Below are positions 8,437-17,297 of a stretch of DNA of 30,000 bases, in pieces. The number at the start of each line of letters is the position of its first letter. Positions within the stretch are counted from its first letter, which is position 1. The DNA comes from Symbiodinium natans (lineage: Eukaryota; Sar; Dinophyceae; Suessiales; Symbiodiniaceae), in contig CAJNDS010002695.1 in the NCBI GenBank assembly GCA_905221605.1, positions 1-30,000 on the forward strand, read 5' to 3'. The position numbers and the translations under genes were made by a program. The notes below the pieces were generated by a model. That model ran no database searches and was not told the DNA's origin. It saw nothing but the letters and a program-made list of their open reading frames with translations.

Positions 8437-9657
8437 ATGTCGGTGGCTGACAGCAAAGCAGTCTTCAAAGCTCGGGCGGTGGCCGTGGGCCTCGAACCTG
8501 AGATCTTGACGCACCTCGCGAATGGCGAGATTGACACGTTGGCTTCGCTGGCCTTTTCTTGCAGCTACACCCCAGGTAGCTCTGATGACTCGGTCTTTGT
8601 GACGCTGATGGGAAAGCTATGCGGTAAGGATCCTGGGGTCAAGCAGCTGGCGTGCCTCCGCAGGTTGTTCGCGGAAGCGTACGCCATCGTAGCGAGTGAC
8701 ATCAAGACTCAGGTAGAATCTTCAGACGATGTCCCCATCAAACGTTTGGCGCCAGCCGACCGTGCTCAGAGGTTGGCCGATCAACAGGCGAGGCTGGCCG
8801 GCCTCAACTTGAGGGGCCATTTGGAGCCAGGAGATGGCCTGGTAGACAGATGTGCCCATATCTATGAGACAGACCGGCTGGCTTACGTTGAGTGGGCGGC
8901 CTGTGTATCCAGAGACCATGAGGTGTTGACTGGCACCAAGAAAGACGGCATGCTGGTCCTTGATGCTCACGGCCAAGTCAAAATGTCGTCGAAGCAAGGT
9001 GCAGCTCCATGCGAGACTACCACAGAGCTCCAGGTGCGCTACTGCCTAATGAGGCGTGGTCTGGCGTTTGAGCAAGCGAATATCCTCGATTATAAGCTGC
9101 ACGACCAGTTGATCGAAAAGTACTTTGAATATCGCTTGATGCCGACACCTCCCGGCTTTGCAGCTGTCGGGATGGGGCAGATCGAAGCGGCTGACCGTCG
9201 GTTCTTCATGCTTATGGCAGAGCGCACGAGGTCGGGGATCAAAGCCACCGCCGGTGGACGACCATGTGACAAGGAGTTCAAGGCATGCATCGAGAGCAGT
9301 GAGTTCCTTTCGATGATCCAGCACAAACCTTTGGCTGCTGCTGCCAAGGAAGCCGGGACCGAGGAAGGCTCCCCGTCCAAGAAGCGCCGCTTGGGCTCAA
9401 AGGGCCGAGGCAAGGGCAAGGGCAAAGGCCGCGGTGAGCGGTCCGCAGGAGGCATTGTTCCGGCCCAGCTACTGCGCCTCGGATGTGTTGCCTGTACCTC
9501 CCGTGGGAACCCCGTATGCTTTGACTACTCGCTCAAGAAGTGCGAGCGCAAGGTCACGGGCAACAAGTGTGAGCGCGGCTTACATGTTTGTGCTGTTGCC
9601 AAATGCCATGGCAACCATCCGGCCACGGAATGCCCACGGGCATCCAAGGCGGAATGA
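8437..9657 (+). CDS. Gag-like protein of element 1
   Basis: 406 residues from ATG 8437 to TGA 9655-9657. The N-terminal two thirds are mostly helical in character without a recognised domain. A basic Gly/Lys-rich patch (about 320-336, KGRGKGKGKGRG) is followed by a Cys/His cluster at residues 350-399: CVAC, PVCFDY, KKC, KCERGLHVC, then KCHGNHPATEC. The cluster resembles zinc-binding knuckles and has the same plan as the end of the element 2 gag. It probably binds the element RNA and forms the particle. The stop is TGA CTA GGG and pol continues in the same frame, so a gag-pol fusion by readthrough is likely. Confidence 0.8.
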   Translation: MSVADSKAVFKARAVAVGLEPEILTHLANGEIDTLASLAFSCSYTPGSSDDSVFVTLMGKLCGKDPGVKQLACLRRLFAEAYAIVASDIKTQVESSDDVPIKRLAPADRAQRLADQQARLAGLNLRGHLEPGDGLVDRCAHIYETDRLAYVEWAACVSRDHEVLTGTKKDGMLVLDAHGQVKMSSKQGAAPCETTTELQVRYCLMRRGLAFEQANILDYKLHDQLIEKYFEYRLMPTPPGFAAVGMGQIEAADRRFFMLMAERTRSGIKATAGGRPCDKEFKACIESSEFLSMIQHKPLAAAAKEAGTEEGSPSKKRRLGSKGRGKGKGKGRGERSAGGIVPAQLLRLGCVACTSRGNPVCFDYSLKKCERKVTGNKCERGLHVCAVAKCHGNHPATECPRASKAE

Positions 9658-9663
9658 CTAGGG
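9655..9663 (+). promoter_or_regulatory. Gag-pol stop in UGA-CUAG readthrough context (element 1)
   Basis: TGA CTA GGG at the end of gag. The pol frame is the same and remains open, and no ATG occurs in pol until about residue 125 of the frame counted from 9688. UGA followed by CUAG is an established leaky-stop context in vertebrate genes and viruses. Element 2 has the identical nine bases at 18294-18302. Readthrough would set the gag to gag-pol ratio. Confidence 0.6.
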
Positions 9664-12600
9664 CACGGGCAGGAGGAGGCGGGTCATGTGCGGCCTGCAG
9701 AGCCCGAGGAAGATGCCTCGGGGGATGTGCCACGCAAGGGCGTGGCAGAGACGCCTGTGGGCGATCGCAAGTGTGCGAGTGAGGCGCCGCCTCTACCTGT
9801 ACAGTCGGTTTCGTTTTCCAATGTCACAGAAGAATGCTTCGATTCCTTTTGCAAGAGTTTACTTGATGACACCTCTCTGAATCCATGCGACCGCATTTTG
9901 CAGTTGCTTGAGCAGGCGCCTGTGCAAGAACCGCCCCGTGAAGGGGCCCAAGCAGGTGCGAAGAGTTTCCAAGTCGGTGTCTACAATCATGGAGGGGTTA
10001 CGGGGCTTCGAGCCGCCACGCACAGATACCCTCATGCTTGTCGAATTTTGACCGACGCCGTTCGGATGGTGTGTGCTGACCACATCTTTTCAACAGTTGC
10101 CCTGTTCCGCAACATACAGGTTGCGCCTCATGCTGACTCGCGCAACAGCCCAGTGCCAAACTTGATTGTCCCTGTCACTCTGTTTTCAGGTGGTCAACTG
10201 TTTGTCGTACATCAGGATGGACCCGACCGACATGTGTGTGATGGGAAAGAGGCGTCAGGCTTTAGCTTGGATGTCGCTGCGAAGCCCTGGCTGTTCGATG
10301 CAAAGCATTGCAAACACTTCACGTTGCCATGGCAAGGGACACGGCTCGTCATGGTTGCTTTCACGGTGGGCCTCCTCCGTAACCTGTCTAGTCAAGATGC
10401 AGCCGTTGTGGCGGGTCTCGGTTTCAACCTGCCGTCATGCGACATGCCTGAACAGGGCGGTTCCCAGCCTACGAATGCGTCGTTACTTGACCTGCGACGA
10501 CCCCCCGGGCCCCGACCTGATAGCGGACCGTCCCCGGCTGGCCTTCAGTCCCCCGTGACGACCGAGGAAGGGCAGCAACTCCCTGAGATCAGGGCCCCGG
10601 AGGTCGTTGATGTATCCAAGGACACGCGCCACCCTTCAATGCCTGCGAGGGCCGATGCTGGGCAGCCCTTACCCGAGTGCCGGGCCCCGGAGGTCGGTGG
10701 TTCGGTATCCCTGCCGGGTGATGGCCCCCTTCTTGTGGAGTTGTGCGCCGGATCCGCAGTGCTGAGCAGCGTGGCATCCACGCGTGGCTTCTCGACCCTT
10801 CCCGTTGATCATGCCTTGAACCGTCACACACCCAAAAGCAAGATCACTGTCTTGGACTTGAGCCTTCCAGCTTCGTGGAGCACGTTGGGGTACATTCTGG
10901 AAAACCGAGAAGTGGCTCTCTTGTTCGCAGCGCCCCCGTGTGGGACTTGCTCCGCAGCGCGGGCAATCCCGCTGGAAGACGGGTCGATGGGTCCACCTGT
11001 GTTGCGCACGCATGAGTTTCCCTATGGAGTGCCGGGCTTATCCCCGCATAACCGGCTCAAAGTTGAGAAAGCCAATGCCCTGTATGAGTGCTTGGCAAAA
11101 TTCCTGCTGCTGGCGCATAAGCGCCGTATCCCTTGGATGGTGGAGAATCCCACCGGCAGCCTCCTGTGGATCTTGCCTTGTTTTGCAGAGCTTGTCAAAC
11201 TCGGACGGTTTTCACACTGCGAGTCATGTGCGTTTGGGGGCCAGCGTTTAAAACGTACCAGCTTCTTGGGCAGCGATCGATGGCCTGGATTGTGCTTGAG
11301 ATGTCCGGGGGATCATGCTCATGCACCGTGGGGTCAGTCTGCGGATGGGTCCTTTGCCACGGCCCTCGAAGCTGAATACCCTTCGAAGCTGTGTCATGCT
11401 GTGTGTGATTTTGCTGAACACGTGTGCCGTGAGAGGGCGATTCCCCTTGGTTCTGCTGCTCCCCTGGTTCCGAGGGCCTATCGTCAACCCCGGGGCCGGC
11501 TGCATCCGCAGGTCATCCCCGAGTACCAGCATACCGTCTCCACCATTTTGCCTGCGTCGCCGTCTCTCGACGACAAGCATTGCCTGCGTGCTGCTTTGCA
11601 AACGCCCAGAGGTCTCCTACCCGCTGGGAGCAAGCTTTTGCGTTCCGAGAATAGGGGAGGTGGTAAGTGGTTCTGTGTCTTTGGTGTGTTTTGGGATCCC
11701 TTGTCCTTTGTAGAAGAGGCGAGGAGGCTTTGGCACCCTTTCGACTCGCTGGCCCACCTGCCAGACTACTTGATCACCGCCCTTCATGAGCAGCTTTCCT
11801 TGTCGCCAATGGACTTGACTAAGTTGAGGCTGACTCGCTTGAAGCATTGGCAGGATCTGGCAAAGTCGCTGCGTCAAAAGGATGCGACTATGAAAGAGCA
11901 GCTGCATCCGGACGTGCAAGGCATACTGAAAGGGAAACATCTGGCCTTGTTGGCGCATCTTGTTGACGAGATCCAATGGCCGGACGCGCATTTGTTGCAT
12001 GAGCTGTGCCAGGGTTTCCGACTCGTAGGCCCTGCCAATAAGTCGGGTGTGTTCAGGGCTGGCTTGGTAGTTGCTTCGCAGGATGAGTGCCAACTCATGC
12101 GCAGGGCGCCAGAGATTAGGGAAGGCATTCTGAAGCGGCTGGAGTCAGAACCAATGGCTGAGTACGCTCAAGAGCTGTGCGACATCACTCGTGAGGAGGC
12201 CGACGATCAAGGGTGGCTGGAGGGCCCCTTCTCCCCTGATGAAGTCAGTGATCGCCTAGGAGAATGGCTCCCTGTGCGGAGGTTTGCTGTGCGCCAGGGG
12301 GCGAAACTGCGCCCCATCGACGACCTGCGTGAGAATGAGGTCAACTCCTGCTTCTCGAGTGTTGAGAAGGTCACCTTGTCTGCCATGGACCATGTGCTGT
12401 GGTCGGCTAACATCTTGGTTGCATACTTCCGGGATAGGGGTGCCTACCGCTTTACTTTGTCCACAGGCCAGGTGCTGTCAGGTAAGGTTCATCACGCTTG
12501 GTCTGACGCCGGGGCCGAGTTGCGCATGTCGTCTCTTGACCTAAAATCAGCGTATAAGCAACTCCCCTTGTCTCCGCTCGATCACAACAAGTCCGTCGTG

Positions 12601-13743
12601 TGCCTCCGGAACCCTCGGAGTATGGCTTTGGAGTGCTACATCATGAAGACGCTCCCCTTTGGGGGAGCGGCCAGCGTCCCGTCCTTCTTGCGATGCAGTT
12701 CCCTTATCCACGCCTTGGGGTGCCGATTGGGGCTTTGCTGGTCGAACTACTTCGACGACTTCCCGGTGATATCGCACTCCCTGTGCGCGTCATCGACCAT
12801 GGCCTGCATGGTGGGTTTTCTAAAGTTGTTGGGGTTCGATCACGCTAAGGAAAAACTACTCCCCTTTGATGTGAAGGCGGAAGTTCTCGGCGTCCAGGTA
12901 GACTTGACTGGGGCTCCTAAAGGGGTAATCCAGGTTAAGAATAAGGATAGCCGGGTTGCTGAGTTGTTGCCAGTGCTTGAGGCGGCGTGCCGCGACAAGA
13001 AAGTCATCCCGGCCCACCTGCCATCTTTCGTCGGCAAACTCCAGTATGCCGATGCTCAGATTTGGGGGAGAGCGGGGCGTTTGGCGTTGCATGATGTTAG
13101 AGCTTTGGCGCACACTTCCAAAGTACCTGTGAGCCTGGACCCCAGTGGTCTAGCGGCTTTGAACCTTCTGAAGGAACGTTTCATGCGGGGTAGGCCTCGC
13201 ACTTTACTTGCCTCCCGAGGGGAACTTCCGTTCCTCATGTTCACTGATGGCGCTCTTGAAGAGGGGCAAACCAAGCTTGGTCTCCCGCCTGCCACCATAG
13301 GAGGCTTGCTCTTGTGGCCCGGGCGTAGTCAGCGGGCTGAGTATTTTGGATGTGCTGTTCCTGAGACAGTGCTGGAAATGTGGCGCGCGGATGGGAAGTC
13401 ACATGTCATCGGCCTAGTGGAGCTCTATGCCGTAGTGGTGGGCATCCGCACCTGGAAGTCGTACTTCGAGGGAAGGAGGTTGCTAACGTTCGTCGACAAC
13501 TATGCTGCGCTCGATGTTGCTATCAAAGGATCCGCGTCTGTCAAGCAGTGGCGCGATTTGCTGTTGCTACTTGAGTGCCCCGATGAAACGTCCCCCACGC
13601 TCATGTGGCATGCAAGGGTACCTTCGAAGTCGAACCCGTCGGATGGGCCTAGCCGGGGTGACACGTCCCTGATGGAATCCTTCAACGCCAAGCGTGTCAC
13701 GCCTGTATGTCCCGTGACACAGGTGCAGCTGCGGAACTTGTAA
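9658..13743 (+). CDS. Pol of element 1: dioxygenase-, C5-methyltransferase-like, RT and RNase H
   Basis: Open from the codon after the gag stop to 13743. Residues are numbered from 9688, a GTG in frame; there is no nearby ATG. (1) About 90-235: a 2OG-Fe(II) dioxygenase-like domain with APHAD (H148, D150), GGQLFV, then KHFTLPWQGTR (H210, R219), the H-x-D...H...R order. (2) About 345-580: a C5 DNA methyltransferase-like domain with VELCAGSAV (motif I, about 350), APPCGTCS (motif IV, Cys418), VENPTG (motif VI, 486-488; ENP where ENV is usual) and GQRLKRTSF (motif VIII). (3) About 870-1130: reverse transcriptase with KLRPIDDLR, SLDLKSAY (D951), PFGGAASV and YFDD (1021-1024). (4) About 1180-1325: RNase H with FTDGA (D1187), VELYAV (E1245), FVDNYAA (D1270) and NPSDG (D1319). 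All key residues are present and there are no internal stops. Confidence 0.85.
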   Translation, partial: LGHGQEEAGHVRPAEPEEDASGDVPRKGVAETPVGDRKCASEAPPLPVQSVSFSNVTEECFDSFCKSLLDDTSLNPCDRILQLLEQAPVQEPPREGAQAGAKSFQVGVYNHGGVTGLRAATHRYPHACRILTDAVRMVCADHIFSTVALFRNIQVAPHADSRNSPVPNLIVPVTLFSGGQLFVVHQDGPDRHVCDGKEASGFSLDVAAKPWLFDAKHCKHFTLPWQGTRLVMVAFTVGLLRNLSSQDAAVVAGLGFNLPSCDMPEQGGSQPTNASLLDLRRPPGPRPDSGPSPAGLQSPVTTEEGQQLPEIRAPEVVDVSKDTRHPSMPARADAGQPLPECRAPEVGGSVSLPGDGPLLVELCAGSAVLSSVASTRGFSTLPVDHALNRHTPKSKITVLDLSLPASWSTLGYILENREVALLFAAPPCGTCSAARAIPLEDGSMGPPVLRTHEFPYGVPGLSPHNRLKVEKANALYECLAKFLLLAHKRRIPWMVENPTGSLLWILPCFAELVKLGRFSHCESCAFGGQRLKRTSFLGSDRWPGLCLRCPGDHAHAPWGQSADGSFATALEAEYPSKLCHAVCDFAEHVCRERAIPLGSAAPLVPRAYRQPRGRLHPQVIPEYQHTVSTILPASPSLDDKHCLRAALQTPRGLLPAGSKLLRSENRGGGKWFCVFGVFWDPLSFVEEARRLWHPFDSLAHLPDYLITALHEQLSLSPMDLTKLRLTRLKHWQDLAKSLRQKDATMKEQLHPDVQGILKGKHLALLAHLVDEIQWPDAHLLHELCQGFRLVGPANKSGVFRAGLVVASQDECQLMRRAPEIREGILKRLESEPMAEYAQELCDITREEADDQGWLEGPFSPDEVSDRLGEWLPVRRFAVRQGAKLRPIDDLRENEVNSCFSSVEKVTLSAMDHVLWSANILVAYFRDRGAYRFTLSTGQVLSGKVHHAWSDAGAELRMSSLDLKSAYKQLPLSPLDHNKSVVCLRNPRSMALECYIMKTLPFGGAASVPSFLRCSSLIHALGCRLGLCWSNYFDDFPVISHSLCASSTMACMVGFLKLLGFDHAKEKLLPFDVKAEVLGVQVDLTGAPKGVIQVKNKDSRVAELLPVLEAACRDKKVIPAHLPSFVGKLQYADAQIWGRAGRLALHDVRALAHTSKVPVSLDPSGLAALNLLKERFMRGRPRTLLASRGELPFLMFTDGALEEGQTKLGLPPATIGGLLLWPGRSQRAEYFGCAVPETVLEMWRADGKSHVIGLVELYAVVVGIRTWKSYFEGRRLLTFVDNYAALDVAIKGSASVKQWRDLLLLLECPDETSPTLMWHARVPSKSNPSDGPSRGDTSLMESFNAKRVTPVCPVTQVQLRNL

Positions 13744-13770
13744 CCAGCTAGATGAGTGCTGAAGCAGACC

Positions 13771-13968
13771 GGGGAACTTGACCAAATGTGGTCGGCGGGA
13801 TGTGCCCGCGTTGTGCAATGTGCACGTAGTGTTCAACTTGATATGCATCCCCAGTTTGCCAAGAGAGGAAAAGAGCGCCGCTGATTGTGAGACCTATATT
13901 GTCAAGTGGAATGAATCGTGCATGTATAATTGCAATTGATGCTTTCAAGAATTTTGGGGATATTTGAT
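13771..13968 (+). repeat. Element 1 repeat B1
   Basis: Starts 28 bp after the pol stop and matches the end of A2 plus B2 (14333-14551), from GGGGAACTTGACC to GATATTTGATAAGC. It continues without a gap into A2. Confidence 0.85.
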
Positions 13969-14413
13969 AAGCATATCTGAGCGCGTGCGCTCCGTTGGTT
14001 TATCAAGCCCCCAAAACAGCTTTAAAATTTTAAAGCGTTCTTGGAAGCCTTTTTCACGGTCGTGATAATGTGGTCCTTAAATTTTGAAAAGACTGCAGTG
14101 ATCTCATGTTCCTAAATTATGTTGACACGGAATGTTCCGAAACCGGAGCCCTGTGTATAGCATGTTTCCGACATGTTGCATTCGTGCTTTATTTTCCATG
14201 GAAGCACATGAGCAAGTTTTTATTGTATTGCTTGTTGTGAATTTTCACTGACTTGTCTGATGAGTGACATGGTTCAAGTCGGGCTCCTGCAGAGCTCAGA
14301 GTGAAAATTTTTCCCACCCACCCAACCCCAGGGGGGAACTTGACCAAATGTGGTCGGCGGGATGTGCCCGCGTTGTGCAATGTGCACGTAGTGTTCAACT
14401 TGATATGCATCCC
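13969..14413 (+). repeat. Element 1 repeat A2
   Basis: Near-perfect copy of A1 (4393-4838), placed between B1 and B2, which completes the A1-B1-A2-B2 split-direct-repeat plan. It includes the trans-splice acceptor AG at 14266-14267. Confidence 0.9.
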
Positions 14414-14551
14414 AACTTGATATGCATCCCCAGTTTGCCAAGAGAGGAAAAGAGCGCCGCTGATTGTGAGACCTATATTGTCAAGTGGAATGAATCGTGC
14501 ATGTATAATTGCAATTGATGCTTTCAAGAATTTTGGGGATATTTGATAAGC
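14414..14551 (+). repeat. Element 1 repeat B2
   Basis: Matches the distal part of B1 (about 13836-13970), ending GATATTTGATAAGC. At its start AACTTGATATGCATCCC is present twice in tandem (14397-14430), a 17-bp duplication not seen in B1. The right edge touches A1 of element 2, with GC shared by both ends. Confidence 0.85.
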
Positions 14552-14690
14552 TGGTTAGTGCGTAGCGAAGCGAAGCACGGTAAGCGTCTCGTTGTTGCCT
14601 TGAACACAGTTTACAGTGTCGAAGCCTTTGCAGCTCGAAGGGTCTGCAAAGGGTAGAGGTCTGTTCTTGCTAGGTTGCACTTTAGACTTG
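14552..14690 (+). repeat. Element 2 repeat A1
   Basis: From TGGTTAGTGCGTAGCG to TTTAGACTTG. It matches 21240-21379 with one clear substitution (CAGCTCG against CAGGTCG). The YR start codon lies 3 bp after its end, so the leader of the first gene lies wholly inside the repeat. Confidence 0.9.
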
Positions 14691-14693
14691 GCC

Positions 14694-16754
14694 ATGGAGG
14701 TGCGCGACCTCTGCGGTCAATTGTCGATTCCGGAGGCGATTGCGAATGCGTTTAGCCGTTGGTCGGTGTCACAATTGGCGACGCTGTCTGACATCGACGG
14801 CGAGGAAGCGAAGGTCATATTGGGGCGGATGTTGGCCAAAGATGCTTGCGAGGATGACGTCCAAGCTTTCTGGTGTCTGGTGTCAAATGCTGAGAGCATT
14901 GTACGTCCATGTTGCTCATGTTCATCAGCAAGACACTCTTCGCTCTGGGCAGGGGTGGCTGTGAAGCGTGCTCGCATAGACAGATGCAGCCCACTGTTGT
15001 CGCAGCCGTCTTGTAGCAGTCTAGGTGTCAGTGCAGTTGTGGTGCCCTTCAAGACACAAGCTGCTGCTCGACGACCGGCTCGCTGGACTGCGCAAAGCGT
15101 GCATCTACAAGCGTCTGTGTGTGCTGATCAGAGACAACGTGGTGAAGCGTTGGAACGTGAAAAGTGGCTGCAGGCACTAACCGAATTGTTGTCTGAAGCA
15201 GCTCTTCCGGCCGTCTGTGGTGTCGGGAGTGAAGAAGGGAACCTCGCTCTGAAACGCTTGGCCAAAGGACGGCGAGCCACCACATTGCGCAAGCATGTGC
15301 GTACCTGGCGGCGGGTAGCTTTCTGGGTTAAGGCCACTTTCGGCGTCTCGTGGCCGTCAGGAGAACAATTTGCTGCGTATCTATATTCTCGGGCGGCGGA
15401 ACCTTGTGGTCGCACAGTCCCTGGATCTTGCTTGAAGACCCTTATGTTTATGGAATCTGCAGGAGAATTATCGGAGCATCTCAAAATCAGCAACCTCCCA
15501 GCGGTTCGTAACAGCCTGGAGGAGTTGGCGTTGGAACTGAGTGCCAAGAACCCGCAGGGGCGCAAACAAGCACGCCAGCTCCTGACGTCGCAGGTGTGCG
15601 CCATGGAGCGACTTGTGGTGCTGGGAACTGCGCCGCGTTTTGTAAGGGCTTTTGCGTGGTTGAAACTTGTTAAGTTATGGGGTGGCCTGCGTTATTCGGA
15701 CACCGAAGGTATGCCGTTCAATGGCATGCGTCTGGAGTCGCGCGGTCTTTATGCTCGGCTCGATCGCACGAAGACCAGCGGAGCCGGGAAAAGGATCGAA
15801 GTTCTTCACATGTATATCTCCACGAAAGCCTGGCTTTCAGAAGCAGATTGGTTGCGCTGTGGGTGGCAGCTCTGGGTGGAGCTGAGCAACGAAGCTGGCA
15901 TCTCTGACAGGGATTTCTTCCTGACTCGTCCTTGTTCAGGTCTTGACGGCTGCACGAGCAAGATGGCCCGCTATTGCCATGCGGCGGCGATGTCTCAGGC
16001 CTTGTTCCAGGTGCTGGAAGCGACGTCTTCTTTCGTGGCCGAGATTGGAGAAGCCGCCAATACGAAGCTTCTTCCGATGGGCGCTGGCACCGTTTGGAGT
16101 GAACATTCAGAAAGGGCAACACTGCGCACTTGGGCGGCTTCCTGTGGAGTTGACGAACTTGCCAGTAGGCAGATGGGGCGGTGGATGCCGTCTACAGACG
16201 AATCCTACATCCGCTCTATTCGAGGCAACGTAGAGAAGGCCCAGGAACGCATCGCACGGAAGATCAAAGCCGGCTTGGGCGGCCCGGACTTCCTGGACGA
16301 AAACAGTGTTCTGTCGCATGTGTCAGCTCGCCTGGAGGAGCTGGGGCTGGCGGAGGTGGAGAGGGACCAATGTTTAGCGACGTTGAAGTCTTTCGATGAG
16401 GAGCGGGATGCAAGCGTTGACTCTGCCACTGACAGCGAGTCTTGTTCTTCCGCGAGTTCTGTGGCACTGTTGGCGCATGATGAGTCAGCGCGTGATCCGC
16501 ATGATCGCAGCCATTTGGGTCACTACTTTGTGAGCGTCGTGGGGCACTGCAAGCGAAGGACTCTACATAAAGGAGGTGAGTGTCATCGGGTTCCTGGTGT
16601 GCATTATCGCGAGTTTGTGGACTGTGGATCGGAGATGCCGACGGTGTCCGACTACGATCATGCATGCAGAGACTGTTTTCCACAGGGGACACGGCAGCTG
16701 TCGGAGGATAGCGAAGACGAGGCGGACTCCTCTGCAGCCTCGGCGTCTTCTTGA
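14694..16754 (+). CDS. Tyrosine recombinase of element 2
   Basis: 686 residues from the ATG at 14694, which has a good context (GCCATGG) and sits just beyond repeat A1. After an N-terminal region of unknown role and a core-binding region (about 180-300), the catalytic domain shows GGLRYSD (R333), RTKTSG (K360), EHSERAT (H471, R474), GRWMP (W497) and DESYIRS (Y505), a full R-K-HxxR-W-Y set. It should integrate the circular cDNA at the A/B core. The C-terminus has an acidic Ser-rich linker (about 560-600), then a Cys/His tail (GECHR, VDCGSE, HACRDCF) like that of the element 1 enzyme, and an acidic end. The frame is intact. Confidence 0.88.
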   Translation: MEVRDLCGQLSIPEAIANAFSRWSVSQLATLSDIDGEEAKVILGRMLAKDACEDDVQAFWCLVSNAESIVRPCCSCSSARHSSLWAGVAVKRARIDRCSPLLSQPSCSSLGVSAVVVPFKTQAAARRPARWTAQSVHLQASVCADQRQRGEALEREKWLQALTELLSEAALPAVCGVGSEEGNLALKRLAKGRRATTLRKHVRTWRRVAFWVKATFGVSWPSGEQFAAYLYSRAAEPCGRTVPGSCLKTLMFMESAGELSEHLKISNLPAVRNSLEELALELSAKNPQGRKQARQLLTSQVCAMERLVVLGTAPRFVRAFAWLKLVKLWGGLRYSDTEGMPFNGMRLESRGLYARLDRTKTSGAGKRIEVLHMYISTKAWLSEADWLRCGWQLWVELSNEAGISDRDFFLTRPCSGLDGCTSKMARYCHAAAMSQALFQVLEATSSFVAEIGEAANTKLLPMGAGTVWSEHSERATLRTWAASCGVDELASRQMGRWMPSTDESYIRSIRGNVEKAQERIARKIKAGLGGPDFLDENSVLSHVSARLEELGLAEVERDQCLATLKSFDEERDASVDSATDSESCSSASSVALLAHDESARDPHDRSHLGHYFVSVVGHCKRRTLHKGGECHRVPGVHYREFVDCGSEMPTVSDYDHACRDCFPQGTRQLSEDSEDEADSSAASASS

Positions 16755-16900
16755 TCTGAGGGGCAGTGAGCATGATGCATCAATGTACATTGTGACTTTA
16801 TCCAGGCAAGTGACAGGAGGTGGGATCTGCGGTGGGGCTCCGGCCACCCTGCTGCGGATGCAAAGGAGGGAGGGAGGTGTTGAGCAGGGTGGCGGGGGCG
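16755..16900. other. Segment between YR and the inverted gag piece
   Basis: Short GC-rich stretch with no gene. The left breakpoint of the inversion described in the next entry probably falls in or near its right end. I could not find inverted repeats at the two breakpoints by eye. Confidence 0.35.
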
Positions 16901-16904
16901 TGTG

Positions 16905-17230
16905 CCGAGTTCAGCGGCGCTGGGATCGGCTTCTCCCTCTGCCTTGTTCCGGGCATCCACACGAGAGCGCGCTGACTCCCAAGCATCTACCACGCTCGCA
17001 ATTTCCACCAAATCGTCGCCGACCGACGCCTCTAAACCCAAAGTCTTCACGCAAAACTCGCGAATGCCTTTTCGATCATCCGCCATAGCAGACAATCTGG
17101 AGATAGTCTTCACCTTCTTCTGAGCGACAAGCGCCTGAACTTTGAGGGACACGTCCTTTGTCTGCAGCAAGCCCGCGAGGTCTGGATCCAAGGTCTGCGC
17201 CAGCGCCTTTTGCTGCTCCACGGTCGCCAT
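16905..17230 (-). pseudogene. N-terminal part of the element 2 gag, inverted
   Basis: Read on the minus strand from the ATG at 17230, the frame gives about 110 residues with good protein character: MATVEQQKALAQ, a Lys-rich helix, then GIREFCVKTLGLE, DDLVEIASVVDAWE and an Ala/Glu-rich linker. I recognise this as the usual N-terminus of dinoflagellate YR-element gags (from memory of the family, not a search). The + strand frame from 17298 begins in the middle of gag and has no ATG. The two pieces are therefore halves of one gene split by an inversion of roughly 16.9-17.3 kb. Downstream of about 16900 the minus frame runs into unrelated sequence. Confidence 0.6.
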
Positions 17231-17297
17231 TGTTGCAATCCAGCAGAAGAAAGACGACAAGAATCCTCAATGATTGTCTGGGCCGAACGAACACTGA

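Larger units (their letters stand above)
4393..14551 (+). mobile_element. YR retroelement 1 with split direct repeats (YR-gag-pol)
   Basis: A retroelement of the tyrosine-recombinase class (the DIRS/PAT/Ngaro group). Such elements make a circular DNA intermediate and integrate through a recombinase rather than a DDE integrase. Layout: A1 (4393-4838), a 5' region carrying a retroposed fragment and a copy of repeat R, YR (5995-7746), an intergenic stretch with repeat S, gag (8437-9657), a stop in readthrough context, pol with dioxygenase, methyltransferase, RT and RNase H domains (9658-13743), then B1 (13771-13968), A2 (13969-14413) and B2 (to 14551). A1 and A2 are almost identical (one T-run indel noted), and all three large frames are open, so this copy is young and potentially active. 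No target duplication is evident, as expected. YR as the first gene is not the order of DIRS-1, PAT or Ngaro. Confidence 0.85.

Noticed and set aside
14616-14693. Upstream extension of the element 2 YR frame from GTG 14616
   Set aside because: Lies inside repeat A and has no ATG; the ATG at 14694 has a good context and sits just past the repeat.
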